Shown here: in pieces, positions 37,734 to 45,151 of the stretch
How positions within the stretch are numbered: position 1 is the first letter of the stretch
Layout of the letters: every line of letters begins with the position of its first letter
Source: Yersinia canariae
GTDB lineage: Bacteria > Pseudomonadota > Gammaproteobacteria > Enterobacterales > Enterobacteriaceae
Length of the DNA stretch: 64,000 bases
NCBI RefSeq assembly: GCF_009831415.1
Contig: NZ_CP043727.1
Coordinates: 930,001-994,000, forward strand
Reading direction: 5' to 3'
Made by a program: the position numbers and the translations under genes
Notes under the pieces: model-generated
What the model was told of the DNA's origin: nothing
Databases searched by the model: none
Seen by the model: only the letters and a program-made list of their open reading frames with translations

Positions 37734-39699
37734 TACTGTTCATCCGGCGGATTCCGACTGTAACCCGTTGATTCAACTCAGCGGGATTTATCGCCATTTT
37801 GCGTCTGGCGCAGAGTCTGTGGCGGTGCTCAAGAACATCTCATTGTCGATTCGCCGTGGTGAAATGGTGGCAATTATTGGGGCTTCAGGCTCTGGTAAGT
37901 CAACACTGATGAATATAATTGGTTGTTTGGATAAGCCAACGCAAGGTGAGATGTCGATTCATAATATCTCGACGCGGCAGGCCAGCAGCGAACAACTGGC
38001 GCAATTACGAAGCCAGTACATCGGTTTTATTTTTCAGCGCTACCACCTGATGCCGTATTTAACCGCCACTGAGAATGTGGTTATCCCGGCACTTTATACC
38101 GCGATGACCGCTACCGAGCGTCAGGAGCGGGCGGAATATCTGTTACGCCGTTTGGGGCTGGGCCAGCATTTACTGCATAAACCGGCGCAGTTGTCGGGAG
38201 GACAACAGCAGCGGGTGAGTATTGCCCGTGCCTTGATGAATGGTGCCGGTATTATTCTGGCTGATGAACCTACTGGCGCACTCGATAGCAGCAGCGGTCA
38301 GGAGCTCATGGGGATTTTGCATAGCCTGCATCAGTCCGGTCACACCATTATTATCGTCACTCACGACCGCAATATTGCCAATCAGGCGCAGCGCATTATC
38401 GAAATTAGTGACGGTGAAATTATTGCTGACCGCAATAATGAGGCTGTTGGTACGACGGCCGTTCAGACCGCATTGCCCAACCCGGTAGCTACCGGCCGCC
38501 CACACTGGTGGTTGAGTGTTCGAGAGGCCATCAAAATGGCGTGGCGCGCTCTGCTTGGGCACCGAATTCGTGCTTTTTTATCGATGCTTGGCATCATTAT
38601 CGGCATTTCGTCGGTGGTCTCCTCAATGGCCGTGGGTGAGGGCGCGCGTCAGGAAATTCTCAATGAAATTAGTCAATTGGGAACCAGTAATTTGGAAGTT
38701 CGCCCGGGGTTAGGGTGGGATAAGCCGCGCCCTGATTTTGAGCGTTCTCTTTCGCAGGCGGATGTTGAATTGTTACGCCGCCAACCTTACGTCGACAGCC
38801 TGTCTCCAGTCGTCAGTAAAATGGTTGCCGCCGTTCGCGGCGACAAACAAGTGATGATTTCACTTTCTGGGGTCAGTAACGGTTTCTTTCAGGTGAAAGG
38901 GTTGAGTTTTATGGCGGGCGATAGTTTTTCCCAGAGCCACGTCAATGCGCGTGAGCCGGTGGTTATCCTGCAACCTGAACTCAGCGACACTCTATTTGCC
39001 GCTGGGGAAAACCCAATTGGGGAGATTGTTCAACTCGATGGTATTCCATTGCGAGTAATTGGCGTCGCCAAACGCGGCGGGTCGTCATTTGGCGGGTTAT
39101 TGGCAGCCTGGATGCCTTATACCTCACTGACTGAACGCATTTCAGGTGATATTCCATTGGAATCAATAACCGTGCGGATACGCGATGGTTACGTGCTGAA
39201 TGATGTGCAGCGTGATGTTGAAAAGCTGCTGGAAAGCGCCCACGGGCAGCGGGACTTTTTCATTCTGAGTAATGACCAGATGAGTAAAGCGATTCAAAAA
39301 ACATCTGATTCGATGACCCTGTTGATCACCTCGATAGCCGCTATCTCACTATTGGTGGGCGGGGTGGGCGTGATGAATATCATGTTGGTGTCGGTGACTG
39401 AGCGTACCCATGAAATTGGCATTCGCTTGTCGGTCGGTGCGCGCCCAAGCGACATCATGACCCAGTTTCTGATTGAAGCGGTGGTGATTTGTACCCTCGG
39501 TGGCCTGATTGGGATTGTTGGCTCGGCGCTGGCGGGAGTGGTTTTCTCATGGGTCACCCAAGAATTCACCATGATTTTCACTTGGCCGCCGCTGGTGTTG
39601 GCGTGCAGTTTCTCCGCGCTTATCGGGTTAGGATTTGGCTTTTTCCCGGCGCGCAATGCCGCTCGTTTGCATCCCACTGAGGCATTGGCTCGAGAATGA
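37723..39699 (+). CDS. MacB-like ABC transporter (ATPase fused to FtsX-type permease)
   Basis: A 658-residue protein with the ATPase first (Walker A GASGSGKST at 53-61, signature [19 protein letters not shown]), then a transmembrane helix, a large periplasmic domain and a three-helix FtsX domain (HEIGIRLSVGARPSDI). This is the MacB plan: it drives substrates from the periplasm out through MacA and a TolC-type channel. I chose the ATG at 37723 with GGAGG upstream, inside the adaptor gene. The presence of both this and a C39 exporter in one operon is unusual. Confidence 0.88.
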   Translation: MNINTVHPADSDCNPLIQLSGIYRHFASGAESVAVLKNISLSIRRGEMVAIIGASGSGKSTLMNIIGCLDKPTQGEMSIHNISTRQASSEQLAQLRSQYIGFIFQRYHLMPYLTATENVVIPALYTAMTATERQERAEYLLRRLGLGQHLLHKPAQLSGGQQQRVSIARALMNGAGIILADEPTGALDSSSGQELMGILHSLHQSGHTIIIVTHDRNIANQAQRIIEISDGEIIADRNNEAVGTTAVQTALPNPVATGRPHWWLSVREAIKMAWRALLGHRIRAFLSMLGIIIGISSVVSSMAVGEGARQEILNEISQLGTSNLEVRPGLGWDKPRPDFERSLSQADVELLRRQPYVDSLSPVVSKMVAAVRGDKQVMISLSGVSNGFFQVKGLSFMAGDSFSQSHVNAREPVVILQPELSDTLFAAGENPIGEIVQLDGIPLRVIGVAKRGGSSFGGLLAAWMPYTSLTERISGDIPLESITVRIRDGYVLNDVQRDVEKLLESAHGQRDFFILSNDQMSKAIQKTSDSMTLLITSIAAISLLVGGVGVMNIMLVSVTERTHEIGIRLSVGARPSDIMTQFLIEAVVICTLGGLIGIVGSALAGVVFSWVTQEFTMIFTWPPLVLACSFSALIGLGFGFFPARNAARLHPTEALARE

Positions 39700-41108
39700 T
39701 GAAATTAATAAACATCAGGATTATCGCCTTATTATTGAGCAGCTTAGTGCTGGCGGGCTGCGGTTCATTACTGAAAAGCGAATATCAGCGGCCAATGCTG
39801 TCAGTTCCTGATGAATGGCGGACTAAAGATACGGGCGGCGGATACCTGCATCACAGTGTGCACTGGTGGGAGAATTTCGATGACCCACAACTGTCTGCAA
39901 GCATCAGCAGCATGTTAGTCAGTAATAACGATTTGGCCGCTGCGGGCTTGAAGTTACAGCAGGCGCGTTTGACGGCGGGGTTGACCAATACCAATTTGAC
40001 CCCGAATGTCACATTGACCGGAATGGGCAGTAATACCCGCTCGCTGAATGAAAATACTCAGCCGCGAGAGAATTACAGCACCTCGCTTGGGCTGAGTTAT
40101 GAACTGGATCTGTGGGGCAAACTGGCCCGCGCCCGAGAGCAATCGGCCTGGTTGGTCAATGCAACCGAACAGGACAGGCAGGAAACTGCGCTGTCACTGA
40201 TTGGAACCACCGCCGATCTCTACTGGCAAATTGCTAAATTCAATCAGCAGATGGGCTACCAGCAGGCCGCGCTGGTTATCTCACAAGATACGCTCAATAT
40301 CGTGCGCTCACGATTGGCGGCGGGGGATGCCAGTGAAATTGAGTTGTTGCAGGCGCAACAAGCCCTGTTGGAGCGCCAGAATCAGTATCAAAATTTGGAA
40401 CAACAGCGGGAAGCTGCACGTAATGCTATGGCATTGCTGTTTAACCGTGCGCCTGATTATCGTCAGGCCGAGCGCAAATCTTTGGATTTACAGCAACAGG
40501 TGGCGATAGCGGAAAGTGTGCCATTACAAGTCATTGCTCAGCGCCCAGATGTGCAGGCCGCCGAGTGGCGCTTGCGCGCGGCATTAGCCGGTTCGGATGT
40601 GGCGAAACTGAATTTCTACCCGACACTCTCTTTGGGCGCGACGCTGGATGCCGGGAGTGCGGTATTTTCACAGTGGTTTAGCAACCCGAGCAGAACACTC
40701 AGTGCCAACAGCGCATTGCCTTTCTTACAGTGGAACACTGTGCAGCTCACCATCGACCAGTCAAAGCTGGATGTGAAATTGGCAGCGGTAGATTTTCGCA
40801 GCAAGGTTTACAGCGCGCTTAAAGATGTCGATGACGCAATGACGGCGCGGCTGAGTTATCAGCAACAAAAACAAAATCAGTGGCAGAACCTGCAACTCAG
40901 TCAGCGCCGGCTCAGCCTGACGAACAGCCAATATCAAGCCGGTGCCATTTCATTTCAGACCTTACTGGATGCGCAGGATGCCCTGCTGACCAGTGAAACC
41001 AGTTTGCTTGAACTTCAATATAACTATCTGAATGCCACCATGAAATTATGGTTAGCACTGGGTGGCGGTGTTGATAACAGCAGGGACAGTAAAGGAATTA
41101 AATCATGA
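39696..41108 (+). CDS. TolC/NodT-family outer-membrane channel lipoprotein
   Basis: A 470-residue outer-membrane factor. Lipobox LAGC gives a lipidated C22. Two OEP repeats form the barrel and tunnel; the family's SYELDLWGKLARA.. and RPDVQAAEWRLRAA motifs are clear. It ends the efflux part of the operon and overlaps both neighbours by four bases. It should be the exit duct for the peptide and/or the lipid product. Confidence 0.88.
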   Translation: MMKLINIRIIALLLSSLVLAGCGSLLKSEYQRPMLSVPDEWRTKDTGGGYLHHSVHWWENFDDPQLSASISSMLVSNNDLAAAGLKLQQARLTAGLTNTNLTPNVTLTGMGSNTRSLNENTQPRENYSTSLGLSYELDLWGKLARAREQSAWLVNATEQDRQETALSLIGTTADLYWQIAKFNQQMGYQQAALVISQDTLNIVRSRLAAGDASEIELLQAQQALLERQNQYQNLEQQREAARNAMALLFNRAPDYRQAERKSLDLQQQVAIAESVPLQVIAQRPDVQAAEWRLRAALAGSDVAKLNFYPTLSLGATLDAGSAVFSQWFSNPSRTLSANSALPFLQWNTVQLTIDQSKLDVKLAAVDFRSKVYSALKDVDDAMTARLSYQQQKQNQWQNLQLSQRRLSLTNSQYQAGAISFQTLLDAQDALLTSETSLLELQYNYLNATMKLWLALGGGVDNSRDSKGIKS

Positions 41109-42355
41109 CGAATACAGTTAAACAGCGCCGGGTTGTTGTCACCGGTTACGGCAGTGTGACACCGATGGGCATGACAGCGGAGCAAAGCTGGGCCGCCATT
41201 ATGGATTACAAATTGGGTTATCGTTATTACGATAAATCTGAGCAGGGGATCAAATCGCGCTTTTTTGGCCTGCTGGATGCTGAACCTAATCTGAAGTCAG
41301 TTCCTGCCGCCATTCGCCGCCGTCTGCCGCGTTATGCCCGACTGGCACTGGCCGCCGCCCGAGACGCGATGGCGATGGCATTCGCTGAGAAATCAGTGGC
41401 GGATTATTATGATTTGCTTGATTGCGGCACCATCATTGGCAGCGGCTGGGCCGGTCAGGATGAAACTCATGATAACTATGAAGGTTATCTGGAAACCGGG
41501 CTGGGCACACCGTTCGGCTGTTTCTTGTCGATGCCGAATGCCGGTACTGCTGCATGCAGTTTGTATTGGGGATTGCGAGGCTACCAGAATTCACCCATTG
41601 CCGCCTGTGCGACTGGCACTATCGCCATTGGCGATGCATTTGAAATCATCCGCAGCGGGCGAGCGTCCATGATGTTGGCAGGGGCTGGCGAATCTCTGCG
41701 CAGTGATGCGGCAGTATGGAATATTGATATTTTAGGTGCATTGGCGCGCGAGCAAGAAGATGCCAGTAAAGCCAGTTGCCCATTCAGTCTGGACCGAAAT
41801 GGTTTTGTTCTCTCCGAAGGGGCGGCGGTGTTGTGCCTGGAAGAGCGCGAAGGGGCCATCGCCCGCGGTGCCAATATTCTTGGTGAAATTAAAGGTTACG
41901 GTAACTATTCCGATGCATTTGATTTCACCGCACCTGCGGAAGATAAAGTGGCTCGGGTCAAAACTATCCAGCATGCCTTGCAGCAAGCGGGTTTGTGCGC
42001 TGACGAGATTGATTACGTGAATTTGCACGGCACCTCGACTCAGCTTAACGATCTGAATGAAACTCAAGCAATTAAACAGGCCTTTGGTGAAGCGGCTTAT
42101 ACCACGCCACTGTCCAGTACCAAATCTTATTCTGGGCATTTAATTGCGGCTGCGGGCAGCTTTGAATCCATTATTTGTTTGCAAGCGCTTGCACATCAGA
42201 TGATGCCCGCGACCTGCAATCTGAAAAATGCTGATCCGCAATGTGACCTTGATTACATCAGCGAAGGGCATCGGCCAAAAGCTTTGCGTAACACGCTAAA
42301 CCTGAGCTTTGGCTTTGGTGGGGCGAATGCCGCATTGGTTATTGGGCTGGATTGA
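41105..42355 (+). CDS. Beta-ketoacyl-ACP synthase (FabF-like)
   Basis: A 416-residue condensing enzyme with the full Cys-His-His triad: C168 (AACATGT), H308 (NLHGTSTQ) and H345 (YSGHLIAAAG). It elongates an acyl chain with malonyl-ACP. It is distinct from a housekeeping FabF: it starts in an operon with an exporter and has its own ACP, dehydratase and ketoreductase. Overlaps the channel gene by four bases. Product chain length cannot be read from sequence. Confidence 0.88.
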   Translation: MTNTVKQRRVVVTGYGSVTPMGMTAEQSWAAIMDYKLGYRYYDKSEQGIKSRFFGLLDAEPNLKSVPAAIRRRLPRYARLALAAARDAMAMAFAEKSVADYYDLLDCGTIIGSGWAGQDETHDNYEGYLETGLGTPFGCFLSMPNAGTAACSLYWGLRGYQNSPIAACATGTIAIGDAFEIIRSGRASMMLAGAGESLRSDAAVWNIDILGALAREQEDASKASCPFSLDRNGFVLSEGAAVLCLEEREGAIARGANILGEIKGYGNYSDAFDFTAPAEDKVARVKTIQHALQQAGLCADEIDYVNLHGTSTQLNDLNETQAIKQAFGEAAYTTPLSSTKSYSGHLIAAAGSFESIICLQALAHQMMPATCNLKNADPQCDLDYISEGHRPKALRNTLNLSFGFGGANAALVIGLD

Positions 42356-42357
42356 AT

Positions 42358-43170
42358 ATGATTTGTCACTACAACTACAGCCTTAGTGATGCAGAACGCT
42401 GGGCTGAATTTTCCGGTGATTACAACCCGATTCATTTTGATCTGCAACATGCGCAGCATTTGGGTCTGCAACAACTAACCGTCCACGGGATGCGCGCGAT
42501 GCTGGATATTAAATATCAGCTCAGCACCGCGTTATTACCGGCATTACCGCCGGCAGAATTTCTGCGTTTTAACGCCAGATTACGCCAACCCGTACAATGT
42601 CATACCTCATATCAACTGCAAGTCGGAGAAGCGGCAGGGCAGGCGAGCGGTAATCTGATTGATGTTGGCAGCGGTGAAAGTTGTTTTACCGGCAAGCTGC
42701 GCAGTGCGCCAACATTGGTGCAGGCCGACCATGAACAATGGGCTTCTTTGACGGCGGATGACGTTTTTCAATTGAGTCAGAAATTCTCGGGCGATGCATC
42801 GCAACCAGCTGAATGCTGGGGATTTTTTGATGCGCTATTGTTTAAACTGCTGGTGGCCGCGCCGCAAACACTGGCAACCGCCAAACAGGTGTTACCGGGG
42901 ATTGAAGCCGAGACTCTGATTGACGTTTTCAAGTATGTGCCGGTTATCCAGACTCATCATGATGTGCATTTTAGTGCGGATTTACTGCGCATTAATAACC
43001 CGAATATATTTGTCCGCAGTGCATTGCACTACGCCATCGAACCGACATTGATCGTCGGCAACCCTGATGATGGCTGGGTCTTGCGTGCGGCTATTGCGGC
43101 CCGTTCAGCTTTAGGGCCATTAATTACCACAGCTGTAACATTGAAAACGTGGCCGTTAGCCGCGCATTAA
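42358..43170 (+). CDS. MaoC-like hot-dog dehydratase
   Basis: A 270-residue protein. The first half has the R-specific enoyl hydratase signature FSGDYNPIHFD with D21, N23 and H26, then the VHGMRAML helix. The second half, to the C-terminus, is probably a second, degenerate hot-dog domain. It should dehydrate 3-hydroxyacyl-ACP (or hydrate enoyl-ACP). Start: ATG at 42358; a TTG at 42352 overlapping the previous stop is an alternative. Between the ketosynthase and ACP genes. Confidence 0.72.
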   Translation: MICHYNYSLSDAERWAEFSGDYNPIHFDLQHAQHLGLQQLTVHGMRAMLDIKYQLSTALLPALPPAEFLRFNARLRQPVQCHTSYQLQVGEAAGQASGNLIDVGSGESCFTGKLRSAPTLVQADHEQWASLTADDVFQLSQKFSGDASQPAECWGFFDALLFKLLVAAPQTLATAKQVLPGIEAETLIDVFKYVPVIQTHHDVHFSADLLRINNPNIFVRSALHYAIEPTLIVGNPDDGWVLRAAIAARSALGPLITTAVTLKTWPLAAH

Positions 43171-43184
43171 AAAAGGATAAGACC

Positions 43185-43433
43185 ATGGAAAAGTATCAAC
43201 ACGTTTATGACACCGTATGTGAAATGTTGTGTGACGCCAAAGACTTAGAAATGTCGGCATTGTCGCCAGATATGCCACTGCACCAGTTAAAACTCGACAG
43301 CCTCGATTATGTTGAACTGATGGTGTTGGCAAAACGTGAATTTGGCGCCACGCTAAATGCTGAGATGTTTATGGAAAGCCCAGACATGACTTTAGGTGAG
43401 CTTTGCCAGAAGTTGGCCGAGCAGAAGAAATAA
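43185..43433 (+). CDS. Dedicated acyl carrier protein
   Basis: An 82-residue acidic helical protein with the phosphopantetheine site LKLDSLDYVEL (S39). I chose the ATG at 43185 (AAGGATAAG upstream). It differs from housekeeping AcpP in sequence, with the pantetheinyl serine in a DSLDYVEL context like carrier proteins of secondary pathways. No phosphopantetheinyl transferase is encoded nearby, so a housekeeping AcpS-type enzyme must activate it. Confidence 0.88.
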   Translation: MEKYQHVYDTVCEMLCDAKDLEMSALSPDMPLHQLKLDSLDYVELMVLAKREFGATLNAEMFMESPDMTLGELCQKLAEQKK

Positions 43434-43437
43434 TATT

Positions 43438-44172
43438 ATGAGCAGGCAATGGGTGTTAATTACGGGGGGTAGCCGTGGCATTGGCCGCGCATTGGTCGAA
43501 GAACTGGCCAAAGAGTGGGATGTTGTTTTTACCTGGCGCAATGGCGAACAGCAGAGCCGTGATGTCATTGATAGCTGTGAAGGGCTACCCGGTATGGTGA
43601 CCAGCTATCGCTGTGACGGCAGCAATGAAGCGGATGTTGATACGCTGGCACCGCAATTGTTAGAAAAATATGGCCCACCCGGCGCGGTCATTCATAACGC
43701 GGGCATTACCGGTGATAGCTTACATATCCAGCAAAATGGTGATAACTGGCGCAATGTTTTGGACACCAATCTTAATGCTATTTTCTACTGGAATAAGCAT
43801 GTATTGCCGCAAATGATGATGCAGGGCGAGGGGGCAGTTTTGTTGATGTCTTCAGTGACCGCAATCAAAGGCAATATTGGGCAAAGCGCGTATGGCGCCA
43901 GTAAAGCGGCAATGATGGGTCTTGGCCGTTCGCTGGCACTTGAGATGGGGCGCTTTAATATTCGGGTGAACTGCTTGCTACCAGGGGTTATCGACAGTGA
44001 TATGACCCGCGATATGCCTCCAGAGGCCTTAAAAGGATTACGTAAACAGATCCCATTACGACGTTTGGGTAATGCGCAAGAAGTTGCTCGTGTCAGCGCC
44101 TTTATGATAGGCAATGACAGCCGCTATATGACCGGCCAATCCTTAGTGTTAGATGGCGGATTAACGGCTTAA
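43438..44172 (+). CDS. 3-oxoacyl-ACP reductase (FabG-like short-chain dehydrogenase)
   Basis: A 244-residue NAD(P)H-dependent ketoreductase: cofactor loop TGGSRGIG (9-16), NAG at about 87-89, catalytic S139, Y152 and K156 (YGASK). I chose the ATG at 43438, which gives the family start MSRQWVLITGG. It completes a ketosynthase-dehydratase-ACP-ketoreductase set. No enoyl reductase follows. Last gene of the operon that began at 32743. Confidence 0.88.
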   Translation: MSRQWVLITGGSRGIGRALVEELAKEWDVVFTWRNGEQQSRDVIDSCEGLPGMVTSYRCDGSNEADVDTLAPQLLEKYGPPGAVIHNAGITGDSLHIQQNGDNWRNVLDTNLNAIFYWNKHVLPQMMMQGEGAVLLMSSVTAIKGNIGQSAYGASKAAMMGLGRSLALEMGRFNIRVNCLLPGVIDSDMTRDMPPEALKGLRKQIPLRRLGNAQEVARVSAFMIGNDSRYMTGQSLVLDGGLTA

Positions 44173-44221
44173 AGTGATAAGAGTTGCCATGGACGGCAAT
44201 TAAATTGCAAGGCTACAGAAT

Positions 44222-44242
44222 TGCCAGCCCTGTGAGCTGGCA
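44222..44242. terminator. Hairpin between convergent operons
   Basis: TGCCAGC / GCTGGCA with a seven-base loop, between the FabG-like gene and the end of the minus-strand gene at 44255. No clear T tract on either side, so it is a weak terminator at best. Confidence 0.4.
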
Positions 44243-44254
44243 GACAGAAATGAC

Positions 44255-45019
44255 TTATTCGGAAATATTCCATTTATGGGCTAATGTGGATTTTGTCTTG
44301 CCATTCAGCCACTGATTTACTTCACTGAGTAACGGCTGATTATCTTTCGCCATCATATACACTTTATAACTGCCTGTGCCGGGTAATATTTCCGGAGTCG
44401 CGACGCAAAATACGCCCGGTTCTTTGCTTTGGTAATAATCCCCTTCGATTAAGTCAGTAAACATAATATCTGCACTGTGATCTCGGACACCCTGCAAATT
44501 AGCCACGTTATCTTTAGTGCGGATGATTTGTGCTTGTTTGATATTAGTATCGACAAAAGACTGGTTAGTCCCTCCCGGATTGACAATAACTTTCACTGTT
44601 TCACGGTCAATAGATTCTAACGTGGGGAATTTTTTGGATTGCTGACAATTGGCTAAAGCAATTTTGCCATTCTTAACCACTGGGCTGGATAATGCGAATT
44701 GTGCTGCACGCCCGGGCGTTTGAGTGACACCGCCCATGGCAATATCAAATTTGTCTGCCGCTAAGTCGTCAGACAGAGTTGGCCAACTACTGGCTACAAA
44801 ATTGACTTTTAACTTTAGGCTTTCACCTAGGGATTTTGCCATATCAATATCGTAGCCTACCAATTGGCCCTGTTTATCGTGAAAGGCTAAAGGCGCGTAG
44901 TCACCGGGAACACCAATACGCAATTCTCCGCTTTGTTTAATTTCTTGCCAGCTTTTCGCCAACACTTGTTGACTACTGATTAATGCCAAAATCATCATTC
45001 CCAGAGGTAACTTTTTCAT
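44255..45019 (-). CDS. PheC-like periplasmic cyclohexadienyl dehydratase / solute-binding protein
   Basis: A 254-residue exported SBP_bac_3-fold protein, signal peptide to about VLA|KSW. It departs from ordinary binding proteins in ways that recall cyclohexadienyl dehydratase PheC: GDYAPLAF, SWPTLSDDL, DIAMGGV, IVNPGGTNQSF, and MFTDLIEGDY (compare the TDxIE of PheC). PheC converts prephenate or arogenate to phenylpyruvate or phenylalanine in the periplasm. No permease or ATPase adjoins it, which fits an enzyme. I chose the ATG at 45019, with AAGGGA at proper distance; ATG 45025 is too close to it. Confidence 0.6.
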   Translation of the reverse strand: MKKLPLGMMILALISSQQVLAKSWQEIKQSGELRIGVPGDYAPLAFHDKQGQLVGYDIDMAKSLGESLKLKVNFVASSWPTLSDDLAADKFDIAMGGVTQTPGRAAQFALSSPVVKNGKIALANCQQSKKFPTLESIDRETVKVIVNPGGTNQSFVDTNIKQAQIIRTKDNVANLQGVRDHSADIMFTDLIEGDYYQSKEPGVFCVATPEILPGTGSYKVYMMAKDNQPLLSEVNQWLNGKTKSTLAHKWNISE

Positions 45020-45097
45020 TTTCATCCCTTTTTTATTATGAAATTCAAAATGAGAATAACGTGATGTCGTATTTTTAACCAATGGTTTTATTGGTGA

Positions 45098-45136
45098 ATA
45101 AAAAATGGGCTTCCCGCGTGACCACGAGAAGCCCTA
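45098..45136 (-). terminator. Terminator of the autotransporter gene
   Basis: On the minus strand, stem GGGCTTC..CGTG / CGCG..GAAGCCC with a small loop, followed by ATTTTTTATT. It lies 16 bases beyond the autotransporter stop. Confidence 0.8.
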
Positions 45137-45151
45137 TATCAGACTCTTTAC

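Noticed and set aside
41105..44172. Aryl-polyene biosynthesis cluster
   Set aside because: Has ketosynthase, dehydratase, ACP and ketoreductase, but no aromatic ammonia-lyase, no second ketosynthase and no MMPL exporter; peptide exporters are present instead.
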